NCBI GenBank assembly: GCA_019114515.1
Contig: DXFH01000011.1
Coordinates: 1-64,000 of the forward strand
DNA length: 64,000 nt
Direction: 5' to 3'
From: Candidatus Limosilactobacillus merdigallinarum
GTDB taxonomy: Bacteria > Bacillota > Bacilli > Lactobacillales > Lactobacillaceae
A model generated the notes under the pieces. It did no database searches and had not been told where the DNA came from. It was given only the letters and a program-made list of their open reading frames with translations. Shown piece by piece: positions 18,460 through 27,574 of the stretch (positions within the stretch are counted from its first letter, which is position 1; every line of letters begins with the position of its first letter). A program made the position numbers and the translations under genes.

Positions 18460-18699
18460 ATGAAAGAACAAATTCAAAACTTATTAGCACAAGCAACTGG
18501 CCGTGACGCAAGTGATTTTGCTGACACTTCTGAAGACTTATACGCTGATGGCCTGATTGACTCAATGGCTACGGTTCAATTCCTGTTATCTCTGCAAGAC
18601 GAATTTGACATCCAAGTTCCTGTTTCTGAATTTGACCGGAGTGCTTGGAGTTCAGTTGACAAGATTTGCGAACAGGTGAAGGAATTACAAAATGACTAA
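18460..18699 (+). CDS. dltC: D-alanyl carrier protein
   Basis: Acyl-carrier-like protein that holds D-alanine on phosphopantetheine. The 79-residue protein has the attachment serine in DGLIDSMATV (Ser35). The start ATG at 18460 has GGAGG 7 nt upstream. It overlaps dltD by 8 bases, consistent with coupled translation. Confidence 0.96.
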   Translation: MKEQIQNLLAQATGRDASDFADTSEDLYADGLIDSMATVQFLLSLQDEFDIQVPVSEFDRSAWSSVDKICEQVKELQND

Positions 18700-19987
18700 C
18701 AAGAAGAAACTGTGGTCAATCTTCGGCCCGGTAATTATTGCCGTCGTATTGACAGTAGTTCTCTTTGCGCTTCCTTGGGGTAACCACCATTCACAGGAAA
18801 CTGAGCAGAAAGCGGCCGTTTCTCTTAGTGCAACTGTATTTAAGAACCGTTCACTTAAGGCTGAGGCCCTGGGTAGTAAGAAAGAAAACTATATTCCTTT
18901 CTTTGGTTCCAGTGAATTAAACCGGATGGACCGTTATCACCCTGCCGTAATGGCGGAACGTTATCACAACTATAAGCCATTCCTGTTTGGTTCCCGTGGG
19001 ACACAATCGTTGCCGCAACTTTTTAACATGGCCATGATTCCACAGCAAATGCACAACAAAAAAGCGGTTTACATCATTTCTCCCCAATGGTTTGTTCGCC
19101 AAGGGGTAATGGTTAACGCCTTCAAGTACTACAATGGTGCTTACGCTAACTTGATGTGGCTCAAGCAGGCTAATCCGAAGTCACCATATGACCGTTATAC
19201 TGCCCACCGCCTGATTCAACTGCTGGGTGATGATGGTACGGTGACGCAAGATGCTGCTAAGATTGCGGCTGGAAAGCCATTAACCGGTTGGGATCGTTTC
19301 AACATTAACATGCGGATTAAATTCCTCAGTCATGAAGACGACCTCTTCTCCGGCTTCTCCATTAACAGCAACTACGAAAATCGGATTAAGCCAAAGGTTA
19401 AGTTATTGCCACGGCAGTTAAACTACGCCGACCTGTCAGCTACTGCTGTTAAGGAACACGACTACAATTCCAACAACAACCGTTTTGGAATCCTTAATGG
19501 TTTCTACAATTCCACTGTCAAACCAGACTTACGTAAGACGCATAACTCACAACGGGGCTTCAACTACACGAAGTCACCTGAATATGGGGACCTTGAAGTG
19601 GTCTTAAATCAGTTTAAGAAGACCAACAGCAACGTTGTCTTCATGATCACCCCAGTCAATGCTAAATGGGAAAAGTACACTGGGATGTCAATGCCGATGT
19701 ATTACCGGACCGTTGACAAGATCAAACTGCAGCTACGTTCACAAGGATTTAACCATATCGTTGACTACTCACACAAAGGTGGCCAAGATGGGTTTATGCA
19801 AGATACCATCCACATCGGCTGGGCCGGCTGGGTTGATTTTGACCGGCAAATCTCACCATTCCTGGAAAAGAAACAACCACAACCTCATTATCATATGAAT
19901 AAGGTATTCCTTTCCAAAGACTGGCGGAACCTCGAGCCAACCCCTGATAACTTAAATCAGTTTAAAGCTGACCACAATCTGAAATAA
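18692..19987 (+). CDS. dltD: D-alanyl transfer protein DltD
   Basis: Last gene of dltXABCD. The 431-residue membrane-anchored SGNH-type protein faces outside and completes D-alanine transfer to teichoic acids. One N-terminal helix (residues 9-27) is followed by the FFGSSELNRMD serine motif near residue 72 and the C-terminal DTIHIGWAGWVDFD segment with the catalytic Asp/His. Its operon ends in a strong terminator. Confidence 0.95.
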   Translation: MTNKKKLWSIFGPVIIAVVLTVVLFALPWGNHHSQETEQKAAVSLSATVFKNRSLKAEALGSKKENYIPFFGSSELNRMDRYHPAVMAERYHNYKPFLFGSRGTQSLPQLFNMAMIPQQMHNKKAVYIISPQWFVRQGVMVNAFKYYNGAYANLMWLKQANPKSPYDRYTAHRLIQLLGDDGTVTQDAAKIAAGKPLTGWDRFNINMRIKFLSHEDDLFSGFSINSNYENRIKPKVKLLPRQLNYADLSATAVKEHDYNSNNNRFGILNGFYNSTVKPDLRKTHNSQRGFNYTKSPEYGDLEVVLNQFKKTNSNVVFMITPVNAKWEKYTGMSMPMYYRTVDKIKLQLRSQGFNHIVDYSHKGGQDGFMQDTIHIGWAGWVDFDRQISPFLEKKQPQPHYHMNKVFLSKDWRNLEPTPDNLNQFKADHNLK

Positions 19988-19993
19988 AAAACT

Positions 19994-20037
19994 AAAAGAG
20001 CTCGCATGCTTGAGTTACTAAGCACGCGGGCTCTTTT
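19994..20037 (+). terminator. dlt operon terminator
   Basis: A stem built from AAAAGAGC...GC and its complement, ending in TTTT, starts 7 bp after the dltD stop. Because both arms are A/T-flanked it could also end brnQ from the other side. Confidence 0.85.
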
Positions 20038-20063
20038 CTCGTTATTGATGAGAAATCATTGTT

Positions 20064-21452
20064 TTAATTATCTTCAACGGCTGCATTCGTATCAACCGCT
20101 TGCCGGCTACGATATACGTGAACAACCACCCCTAATGCAGCCCCCACCAAAGCAGGTACCAACCATGACATTCCCTGACTAGCTAATGGTAATTTCATCC
20201 GCCAAAAGGCAACCATCTGCCCAAAGCTGCTCTGAGAAACCACCTTTGGAAAAGCTACCACCATATCACCTAATGCGGGAACAACGGTGAACAGAACGGT
20301 GAAGAAGTAAACAACACTATCACGGTTAAACAATGGTGACAGAACTGACAGGAGGATCAGCACTAATACGAGTGGGTACAGGAACATCAGCATTGGCGTT
20401 GACCAAGCGATGATTGTGTCCAGACCAAAGTTGGCGGCTAAGAAGGAAGCCAAAGTGGTCAATGCTAACCAGACATGGTAAGAAACCTTCGGGAAGTGCT
20501 TATGGAAATCCTGGGCAAAGGCCGCTACCAACCCCACGGCAGTCGTTAAGCAGGTAACCGTGATCAAAACGGCCAGAACCGCTTGACCAAAGGCCCCACC
20601 ATAGTAGTTAACGATTTGGGTAAAGGCCACTCCACCATCAGCAGAAAGCTTAAAGTGACCAAGTGACATTGCTCCAGTAACGATCAGCAACAGATAGATA
20701 GCAGCAACGGCACCCATTGCTAATACCCCTGACTTAGCAACCACTTTTGCCACTTGATTGCCGCTCTTGGTCCCCATTTGACGAACCGCGTGAACAACGG
20801 TGACCCCGAACGCTAGCCCAGCAGGAGCATCCATTGTGTTATAACCTTGCAGGAAACCATTAACCAGTGAGTTATGTAAATAAGCACTGGTTGCATGAAC
20901 AGTCATTGGATTGCCTAATGGCCGTAAAAAGGCAACCAGGAACATTACTAGCAATAGAACCAGGAAGGCTGGATTGAGGACCTTACCAACGTTAGCCAAG
21001 ATACTATTTTCATGGTAAGAGAATGCGAATGCCAAGAGGAAGAAAACAGCTGAGAACACTAACAGTGCTACTTGTTGATGTGCCTTGTCAACGAACGGTT
21101 CTACCCCCACAGTAAAAGATACAGAAGCCGTCCGTGGCGTTCCAAATAGAGGACCGATGGTAGCGTGAATCAATACCATGAAAACCAGGGCAAAGATGGC
21201 ACCAAGCGGACGGCCCACATCATAAACCCCTTCAGCCCGGGTTACTGCAATTGCCATTACTGACAGCAAAGGCAACAGAACACCAGTTACCAGGAATCCT
21301 GCAGCAGCACCGACCCAATGACTACCTGCCAATTGACCTAAATGCAGTGGGAAAATTAAGTTACCGGCACCAAAGAACAGGCCGAAAAGTAAGGAGCTAA
21401 CGACTAAATATTGCTTTGTGGTCAGACGATTTCGTGTGACTAAATCTTCCAT
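20064..21452 (-). CDS. brnQ: Branched-chain amino acid carrier BrnQ
   Basis: Cation-coupled symporter for leucine, isoleucine and valine. The 462-residue protein has about twelve membrane segments and the family start SSLLFGLFFGAGNLIFPLHLGQ. It is a single-gene unit controlled by a T-box leader whose specifier appears to be an isoleucine codon (ATC). This ties uptake to the charging level of tRNA-Ile. Confidence 0.95.
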   Translation of the reverse strand: MEDLVTRNRLTTKQYLVVSSLLFGLFFGAGNLIFPLHLGQLAGSHWVGAAAGFLVTGVLLPLLSVMAIAVTRAEGVYDVGRPLGAIFALVFMVLIHATIGPLFGTPRTASVSFTVGVEPFVDKAHQQVALLVFSAVFFLLAFAFSYHENSILANVGKVLNPAFLVLLLVMFLVAFLRPLGNPMTVHATSAYLHNSLVNGFLQGYNTMDAPAGLAFGVTVVHAVRQMGTKSGNQVAKVVAKSGVLAMGAVAAIYLLLIVTGAMSLGHFKLSADGGVAFTQIVNYYGGAFGQAVLAVLITVTCLTTAVGLVAAFAQDFHKHFPKVSYHVWLALTTLASFLAANFGLDTIIAWSTPMLMFLYPLVLVLILLSVLSPLFNRDSVVYFFTVLFTVVPALGDMVVAFPKVVSQSSFGQMVAFWRMKLPLASQGMSWLVPALVGAALGVVVHVYRSRQAVDTNAAVEDN

Positions 21453-21504
21453 TTGAAAAACCTCCCTGGGTTAAAAATTGCTAATTTATCATCATGAATA
21501 CAAT

Positions 21505-21786
21505 AAAAAAGTCCCTTGATCAGACTCGATTGATCAAGGGACGCTTTGCGTGTTACCACCCTATTTTCGCGGCCATATTGCTACGGCTGCCTCTGCACGT
21601 ACGGCCAGTGATGGCGATACGTAGACACGATAATGGGTGTTACCACCACGCCTTGGCTGGCGCGGACTCAAAAGTGATTTTCACTGAATGTCTCCGTTAC
21701 CCCCTCACACCTAACAGGGCTCGCTGAAACTAGCCAACAGCTACTCTTCTTTCTCATTGTGTTCGAATAATTAATTTATGCTTTGT
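21505..21786 (-). promoter_or_regulatory. T-box leader of brnQ, isoleucine type
   Basis: The minus strand carries the T-box core AGGGTGGTAACACGC (21562-21548) and a terminator hairpin with GTCCCTTGATCA arms and T6 (21505-21542). In the Stem I context GTGAAAATCACTTTTGAG the specifier ATC lies at 21678-21676, which predicts sensing of tRNA-Ile. Confidence 0.88.
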
Positions 21787-21815
21787 ATTCTAATCATTTT
21801 CTAATTTAATGTCAA
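21787..21815 (-). promoter_or_regulatory. brnQ promoter
   Basis: TTGACA (21815-21810) and TAGAAT (21792-21787) on the minus strand with a 17-bp spacer, directly ahead of the T-box leader. Confidence 0.8.
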
Positions 21816-21881
21816 CACTTTTTAGAAAGTTTTTTTCTATGCTAGAATGAAAGTCACATTACGATCGAAAGAAGGCCCATT

Positions 21882-23297
21882 ATGGTAGTCAAACCATATC
21901 ATCGCGCGCCACGACGCTCTGAAAACATCCATGTTCAGGTTGGTGACCGTTTCCCCCTGACGATCCGTAAAATGGCCGTTAATGGTCAAGGAATCGGTTA
22001 TTTTAAGCATAAAGTATGCTTCGTCCCCGGAACACTTCCCGGCGAAGTAGTTGTTGCTGAAGTGGTAAGTGTCCATCAACGTTACTTAGAAGCCAAAATC
22101 CATCGTCTGCGTAAAACCAGCGCTGACCGGGTGACACCACGCGATGCTTATGCTAGTGAGGCGGGTGGTTTCGAATTTGAAATCATGGCTTACTCAGCAC
22201 AATTAAAATTTAAGCGGCAAGTCGTATTGGATAGTCTAGCGAAGTTTAGGCCATTAGGCTATCGGCACTACCAAGTTAAGGAAACTCTGCCTGCAACTCC
22301 GCAATATGGTTATCGTAACAAGGCCCAGTTTCAAGTGCGTAAGCAAAACGACCAATTGGTGATGGGCTTGTACGCCCCCAGTAGCCATACTGTTGTCGAC
22401 ATGCAGTCCTGTGTCGTTCAGATGCCGGGCATCATGGAAGTGATGAATCACGTGCGTCAAATGATTATTGGCCTGGATATCCCGGTATATGATGAGGAAC
22501 AAAATAGTGGTATTATCAAAACTATCGTTGTACGGGAGTCCATGGCCAATGGCAAGCTGCAGATGACCTTCGTCACTAACAGCCCCAAACTACTGAAAAA
22601 GCATCAGCTATTGGTTCGTATCCAAGACGAACTGCCGCAAGTAGTTTCCGTCTTGCAAAACATCAATCCCGGCAATACTTCTACTGTGTGGGGACCAACG
22701 ACAAAATTATTAGCTGGCCAGTCAACGATTACCGAAAGCCTGATGGGATTAGATTTCCAACTGTCAGCCCCATCATTTCTGCAACTTAATCCTTACCAAA
22801 CGGAAAATTTGTATGAGGAAGCCGCCAAGGCATTGGAACTGTCTGCAAATGATACCCTGATCGACGCTTACGCCGGCATCGGAACCATTGGACTATCTCT
22901 GGCGAGCCGGGTCAAAGAAGTGCTGGGCATGGAAATCATTCCAGAAGCCGTTGATGATGCCAATAAAAATGCCCGTTTAAACGGTATCGACAATGCTCAC
23001 TACGAAGTCGGCGCTGCTGAAGACCTATTGCCCAAATGGCAAGCAGAAGGCCACTCATTCGATGCTTTAGTCGTCGATCCGCCACGAACAGGACTGGATA
23101 ATCATCTTATTGATGCTATTCTGACTGCTAAGCCGCACAAGTTTGCTTATGTATCATGCAACATGGCCACAATGGCCCGCAATTTAGCCCGCTTAGTACC
23201 TACTTATCATGTTGACTACATTCAGCCGGTCGACATGATGCCGCAAACACCACGGTGTGAAGCCGTAGTCAAGCTCAGTCTGAATGGTACAAAATAA
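21882..23297 (+). CDS. rlmD: 23S rRNA (uracil-5-)-methyltransferase, RlmD/RlmCD type
   Basis: Uses S-adenosylmethionine to make 5-methyluridine in 23S rRNA. The 471-residue protein has an N-terminal TRAM domain (about residues 15-75). The Rossmann methyltransferase domain has DAYAGIGTIGLSLA (SAM site), VVDPPRTGLD and the catalytic cysteine in YVSCNMATMARN. The C-terminal CEAVV supplies the general base. In Firmicutes one enzyme of this type can modify both sites (RlmCD), and sequence alone does not decide this. Start ATG is preceded by AAGAAGG. Confidence 0.93.
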   Translation: MVVKPYHRAPRRSENIHVQVGDRFPLTIRKMAVNGQGIGYFKHKVCFVPGTLPGEVVVAEVVSVHQRYLEAKIHRLRKTSADRVTPRDAYASEAGGFEFEIMAYSAQLKFKRQVVLDSLAKFRPLGYRHYQVKETLPATPQYGYRNKAQFQVRKQNDQLVMGLYAPSSHTVVDMQSCVVQMPGIMEVMNHVRQMIIGLDIPVYDEEQNSGIIKTIVVRESMANGKLQMTFVTNSPKLLKKHQLLVRIQDELPQVVSVLQNINPGNTSTVWGPTTKLLAGQSTITESLMGLDFQLSAPSFLQLNPYQTENLYEEAAKALELSANDTLIDAYAGIGTIGLSLASRVKEVLGMEIIPEAVDDANKNARLNGIDNAHYEVGAAEDLLPKWQAEGHSFDALVVDPPRTGLDNHLIDAILTAKPHKFAYVSCNMATMARNLARLVPTYHVDYIQPVDMMPQTPRCEAVVKLSLNGTK

Positions 23298-23317
23298 GTT
23301 CAATATTGCTACTAAAA

Positions 23318-23352
23318 AGACCACAAAGACAATTATTCGTCTCTGTGGTCTT
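23318..23352. terminator. Bidirectional terminator between rlmD and the M20 gene
   Basis: A stem AAGACCACA-AAGAC with complement GTCTCTGTGGTCTT, flanked by A-rich and T-rich ends, serves the converging transcripts. Confidence 0.85.
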
Positions 23353-23375
23353 CTTCTAGTTTCAGTAGGGATTGT

Positions 23376-24524
23376 TTACTTGAAAAAGTGTTGAACTATT
23401 TGCTTATAAGTTTCAATGGTTGCTAAGTAGCTTGAAATGGTCGTAAATTCATCAACTTGGTGAGCCACTGTCCATTCATCCGCACCAAGAACGATTACTG
23501 GTAAATCTCGATGATGCTTAACAAAGACGGAAGCATCCGTTGCGCCGTTAATGGTCTTTAACTCTGGTTCTGCATGACCAGTGCATTGTGCAAAGGCGGC
23601 CCGTGCATCACTCAAAACGGACTGAACAAATTCGCTTTCGGGATCAGAAGCTACTGGCCACCAATCGTTTAAAATTTCAAAGTGTAACGGCGCTTTTTGC
23701 TCTTGGTTCAGTTTAGCCACTGCTTCTTTAATTCGTGCTGTTACCTGGTCATTGTTAAACACGCGTGTTGGTCGAATATTGCCCCGTAATTCGGCGCTGT
23801 CCGGAATGGTATTAACCTGGTCGCCACCCTTGATGATGGTCACACTATGTTTAACGTCACCTAAATACGGATCCTTTTTTGCGTCGTCAAAAAGCGTTCG
23901 CTCAGCCAAACAGTAGTCAACTAAACCTTCTAAGGCATTCATTCCACGTTCGGGAGCAGAGGAGTGCACCGACTTACCCACACTAGTAATGCGATAGTTA
24001 TAAGATCCTGAATGCGCGTAGACCACGTTGCCGCCGGTCGGCTCACCAACCAGTAACGCTGACAAATCCTTTGCAATACCGGCAGCTTCCAGGCGGTTAG
24101 CACCGGGAGTCCCATATTCTTCACCTGCGGTAGCGATGAAACGTACATGACCATTAATTTGCCCCGCTTCATGCAGCTCAATCAGTGCAATAACTTGAGC
24201 CGCCAGGCCACTCTTCATGTCGGCAGCCCCACGACCATATAGCTTATCACCATCAATTTCCGCAGCTAACGGTTGGTGATGCCATTTGGACAGGTCACCC
24301 AAAGCAACTGTGTCCATGTGCCCGGTGATTCCGAGCACTCGCTTTCCGATCCCTAAATCGACAAGCAAGTTAGCCCGTTTATCGCCAAAAGCATTCACTC
24401 GTGATTCAATACCGTGACGAGCGAACAAGGCGTGTAGGTAGTTAGCTACTTCTATTTCGTTGCCATTGACCGAATTAATCTTAATTAGATCCGTTAAAAT
24501 TTGAATGCGTTCTGTCCGTTCCAT
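23376..24524 (-). CDS. M20-family deacylase (ArgE/DapE-like)
   Basis: Zinc-dependent amidohydrolase of the succinyl-diaminopimelate desuccinylase/acetylornithine deacetylase family. The 382-residue protein has the first metal histidine in GHMDTVALGD (residues 68-77), the GRGAADMKSG metal motif, the catalytic glutamate pair in ATAGEEYGTPG and dimer-domain features. It is the last gene after metQ, metN and metI, which suggests a role on a peptide or acyl-amino acid brought in by that transporter. DapE activity in lysine/cell-wall synthesis is the other reading. Substrate remains open. Confidence 0.85.
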   Translation of the reverse strand: MERTERIQILTDLIKINSVNGNEIEVANYLHALFARHGIESRVNAFGDKRANLLVDLGIGKRVLGITGHMDTVALGDLSKWHHQPLAAEIDGDKLYGRGAADMKSGLAAQVIALIELHEAGQINGHVRFIATAGEEYGTPGANRLEAAGIAKDLSALLVGEPTGGNVVYAHSGSYNYRITSVGKSVHSSAPERGMNALEGLVDYCLAERTLFDDAKKDPYLGDVKHSVTIIKGGDQVNTIPDSAELRGNIRPTRVFNNDQVTARIKEAVAKLNQEQKAPLHFEILNDWWPVASDPESEFVQSVLSDARAAFAQCTGHAEPELKTINGATDASVFVKHHRDLPVIVLGADEWTVAHQVDEFTTISSYLATIETYKQIVQHFFK

Positions 24525-24551
24525 TCAATCGCCTTCCTTACAAAATCGTTA

Positions 24552-25253
24552 TTAACGATCTTGGTGGTTTAACCGTTTTGCCAGCCAATCACCAACTAAT
24601 TGCACAATCAAAACCAACAAAAGCACTAGGACGGTAGCGACCAATGTCACATCATTGTTGAAACGTTCGTAACCGTATGAAATGGCAGTATTACCTAAAC
24701 CACCTGCACCGATCGCTCCGGCCATTGCCGTTAAACCAATCAGACTAATCAACGTTACTGTAGATACCCGAACCAGTTCGGAACGGGCTTCACGCAAGTA
24801 GACATCAAAGATAATATCAGTATTCGTTGCCCCTAATGCCAATGCTGCTTCCACTTTACCGTTATCAACGCTTTCTAAGGCAACCTGTACTTGACGAGCG
24901 TAGAAGGGAAATACCCCCAGTGATAGAGGTACTAAAGCGGCGGTCGTGCCAATTTGCGTACCAACAATCAATTGCGTAAATGGTGCAATGAATGCTAGCA
25001 GGATAATAAACGGAATGGCCCGAAATAACGAAACGATCTTGTCACAAAGCCCAAACCAGAAGCGGTTCTCCATAATGCCACCCGGTTTCGTAACTACCAG
25101 GACGACCCCAAAAATCAGTCCTAATAATCCGCCAAAGACGGCCGGCCAAAAGGTCATGAAAATGGTTTGCCAAATTGCTGTTCCCCAACCGCTGTCGCCT
25201 TTCCAGCCTAAGTTGGCAACGTTAGGCAAGTATTTTGTGATCAACTCAGTCAT
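24552..25253 (-). CDS. metI: Methionine ABC transporter permease MetI
   Basis: Membrane channel of the MetNIQ importer. The 233-residue protein has five or six hydrophobic segments and the permease EAA-type loop [21 protein letters not shown] near residue 140. The start is the ATG at 25253, with GGGGGA 6 nt upstream, overlapping the end of metN by 8 bases. A longer frame to 25274 lacks a ribosome site. Confidence 0.93.
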   Translation of the reverse strand: MTELITKYLPNVANLGWKGDSGWGTAIWQTIFMTFWPAVFGGLLGLIFGVVLVVTKPGGIMENRFWFGLCDKIVSLFRAIPFIILLAFIAPFTQLIVGTQIGTTAALVPLSLGVFPFYARQVQVALESVDNGKVEAALALGATNTDIIFDVYLREARSELVRVSTVTLISLIGLTAMAGAIGAGGLGNTAISYGYERFNNDVTLVATVLVLLLVLIVQLVGDWLAKRLNHQDR

Positions 25254-26310
25254 TCCAAATCCCCCGATCATCAATCTTCGTTACTTCAACATTTTCGCCT
25301 TCCAGCAATGTTTTAACTTGGCCTAGCTGGTCAGGATCACCCTTAACCAGAATGAACATCGTGCCCACGGGTTCGTTCCCTAGAACCTCGATGTTCCCAT
25401 ACAGCATTGACACATCAACATGCAATTGTTTGTACAAGTCTAAGATTACGGACTTAGTCACATTGGCTGCGCTAAAGACCACTTGAAAGAGTTGTTCATT
25501 ATCTTTCAGATGACCCAGGTTGAAGGCCCGCAATGTTTCGACAGCAGCTAGTGAACCACCAACAAACTGTCTGGTTAATTCCTGCTTTGGCCGCAGGTAA
25601 ACATCGCGTAAATTGCCTTGTTCAATGATCTGTCCTTTTTGCATTACCGCAATTTTACTAGCCACGCGCTTAACGGCATCCATTTCATGCGTAATTAACA
25701 CGATCGTTAAGCCCATCTTATTATTTAAGTCCTTCAATAGATCCAAAATCTGATTGGTGTTACGCGGATCCAATGCGGACGTCGCTTCATCAGAAATCAG
25801 GATTTCCGGATCATTCGCCAATGCTCTGGCAATTGCCACTCTTTGCTGTTCACCACCGGATAATTGAACGGGATAAGCCTTAGCTTTATCGGCTAAGCCT
25901 ACCAAATCGAGGAGTTTCAATGATTTTTGCTCCAGCTCATCATCGGAAAGATCGCTGTGCTTTAATGCAAAGATGATGTTATCTTGCACCGTGTTCTCAT
26001 TCAGCAGGTTGAAGTGTTGGAAAATCATCCCAATGTTGCGGCGTGCCTCTTGCAGGTCTTTCTTAGCAATCTGTTGCTGACCATCGGCAAATAATACCTT
26101 ACCAGCTACTTTGACTGATCCTTCAGTGGGTTTTTGCAACAGGTTGATTGTCCGTACTAGGGTTGATTTTCCCGCACCAGAATAACCAACGACCCCGAAG
26201 ATATCACCCTTTTCAACATGTAAAGTCACATCAGAGACGGCATGGACTGCCGGCCCTTTTGCCTGCTGAAAGGTCACACTAAGATGATCTAAACTGATGA
26301 TGTCTGCCAT
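25246..26310 (-). CDS. metN: Methionine ABC transporter ATPase MetN
   Basis: Energises methionine import. The 354-residue ABC protein has Walker [10 protein letters not shown] at about residues 37-45, signature [15 protein letters not shown], Walker [13 protein letters not shown], and the switch histidine in LITHEMD. The C-terminal NIL domain (about residues 270-345) allows feedback by intracellular methionine. It follows metQ by 17 bp with an AAGGAGGAG ribosome site. Confidence 0.95.
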   Translation of the reverse strand: MADIISLDHLSVTFQQAKGPAVHAVSDVTLHVEKGDIFGVVGYSGAGKSTLVRTINLLQKPTEGSVKVAGKVLFADGQQQIAKKDLQEARRNIGMIFQHFNLLNENTVQDNIIFALKHSDLSDDELEQKSLKLLDLVGLADKAKAYPVQLSGGEQQRVAIARALANDPEILISDEATSALDPRNTNQILDLLKDLNNKMGLTIVLITHEMDAVKRVASKIAVMQKGQIIEQGNLRDVYLRPKQELTRQFVGGSLAAVETLRAFNLGHLKDNEQLFQVVFSAANVTKSVILDLYKQLHVDVSMLYGNIEVLGNEPVGTMFILVKGDPDQLGQVKTLLEGENVEVTKIDDRGIWND

Positions 26311-26327
26311 ACTTGCTCCTCCTTAGA

Positions 26328-27176
26328 TTATTTCAGATTCAGGTCCCAAGCAGCTCGTGTAGCGTTGCCGTAGTACTTCTGGTAAAGCTTCTTAACTTGC
26401 GTCGTTTGGTAAGCCTTTACGACGTCCTTGTATGCCTGCTTGTTCCGGTCCTTCTTGTTAGCAACAATGATGTTAATCCATTGTTCAGAATCCTTGTTAA
26501 CTGGTTCAGTGTAGATAACTTGCTTCTCCGTCAGCTTAGCTGGGGCAGCGTAAGTGTTGTTAACCACTGCTGCGTCCACGTCGTTCAATGCACGGGCACA
26601 TTGGTCAGCAGCCAGTTCCTTGATCTTTAAGTTGTGCGGGTTCTTGTCAATGTCAGCAATGGTTGCCAACTTGCCAGTGCCCTTCTTGAAAGTAATCAAA
26701 CCGGCGTTCTTCAGTACGTATAATGAACGACTTTCGTTAGATGCATCGTTTGGTACCGCAATGGTTGCGCCATCAGGTAAGTCCTTAATGCTGTGGTACT
26801 TCTTGGAGTACAGACGAATTGGTGCGATAACCGTCTTACCAATTGAAACTAAGTTACCGTGGTTTGACTTGTTCCAAGAATCCAAGAATGCTTGGTGTTG
26901 GAAGGCGTTCAAATCAATGTCGCCGTTCTTCAGCGCTTTGTTTGGCTGATTATAATCGGTGAAGTTCTTTAGTTTAACAGTGACGCCATATTTATCCTTC
27001 GCCGTCTTTTCAACCTGGTCCCAAATCTTTTGGTCGTTGTTAGATAAAGCAACTACCCCAACGGTGACGGTCTTAGACTGCTGGCTACGATGATGGGCAA
27101 AACCAACAATGCCACCGATGATAACAACTGCTACAACCACTAGCCAAATAATTAAATTCCTTCTTCTCTTTCTCAT
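26328..27176 (-). CDS. metQ: Methionine-binding protein MetQ, membrane-anchored
   Basis: Extracellular substrate-binding subunit of MetNIQ (NlpA family). The protein opens with a positive stretch (MRKRRRN) and one hydrophobic helix, then TVTVGVVALSNN, DLNAFQHQAFLDSWN and VPNDASNESRSLY, all typical of MetQ. Unlike most family members, the N-terminal helix ends GGIVGFAHH with no lipobox cysteine. It is therefore probably held by an uncleaved helix instead of lipid. The ATG at 27176 is chosen for its spacing to GGGGGA; ATG 27182 and TTG 27185 also exist. It is the first gene of the T-box controlled operon. Confidence 0.92.
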   Translation of the reverse strand: MRKRRRNLIIWLVVVAVVIIGGIVGFAHHRSQQSKTVTVGVVALSNNDQKIWDQVEKTAKDKYGVTVKLKNFTDYNQPNKALKNGDIDLNAFQHQAFLDSWNKSNHGNLVSIGKTVIAPIRLYSKKYHSIKDLPDGATIAVPNDASNESRSLYVLKNAGLITFKKGTGKLATIADIDKNPHNLKIKELAADQCARALNDVDAAVVNNTYAAPAKLTEKQVIYTEPVNKDSEQWINIIVANKKDRNKQAYKDVVKAYQTTQVKKLYQKYYGNATRAAWDLNLK

Positions 27177-27230
27177 AAACATCAATCCCCTTTTTCTAAT
27201 CTTTGGCCAATCAATCGAATATCAAAGCAA

Positions 27231-27510
27231 TAAAAAATCGCCCTTTATCAAATTTGATAAAGGACGATTAGTTCGTGATACCACCTTTAGTTCGTTGTTT
27301 TCTCGCAAAAACAACCTCACTAACTGACTCAATTGAATCAGCTTGCACTAATAACGTGTGCAGTTCCGTCGCTGACTAACTAGTTGCCAGCGCCATTCCA
27401 AGCCCATCTTCAGGAACTTTCGCCACTCCTTTGCACCAACCAGGAGCTCTCTTAAGGCGGCCATCACCTTACTCTGCTTTTCGATATGTTTCGTATTCGA
27501 TTGATTGATT
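27231..27510 (-). promoter_or_regulatory. T-box leader of metQNI, methionine type
   Basis: On the minus strand a T-box core AAAGGTGGTATCACG (27288-27274) is followed by a terminator hairpin with ATCGTCCTTTATC arms and T6 (27232-27270). Stem I has AGAGAGCTC and TTGGTG motifs. An ATG codon at 27407-27405 follows GAAG in the specifier position, pointing to tRNA-Met sensing. Confidence 0.85.
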
Positions 27511-27516
27511 ATTTGT

Positions 27517-27544
27517 ATTGTAGCGTATTTTTAATTATCGTCAA
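27517..27544 (-). promoter_or_regulatory. metQNI operon promoter
   Basis: TTGACG (27544-27539) and TACAAT (27522-27517) on the minus strand, 16-bp spacer, just before the T-box leader. Confidence 0.75.
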
Positions 27545-27574
27545 GGGTTTTCTAAGAATTTTCTCATAAAAAAA

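Noticed and set aside
27231-27510. SAM riboswitch upstream of metQ
   Set aside because: The conserved T-box core and matching terminator hairpin identify a T-box leader instead.
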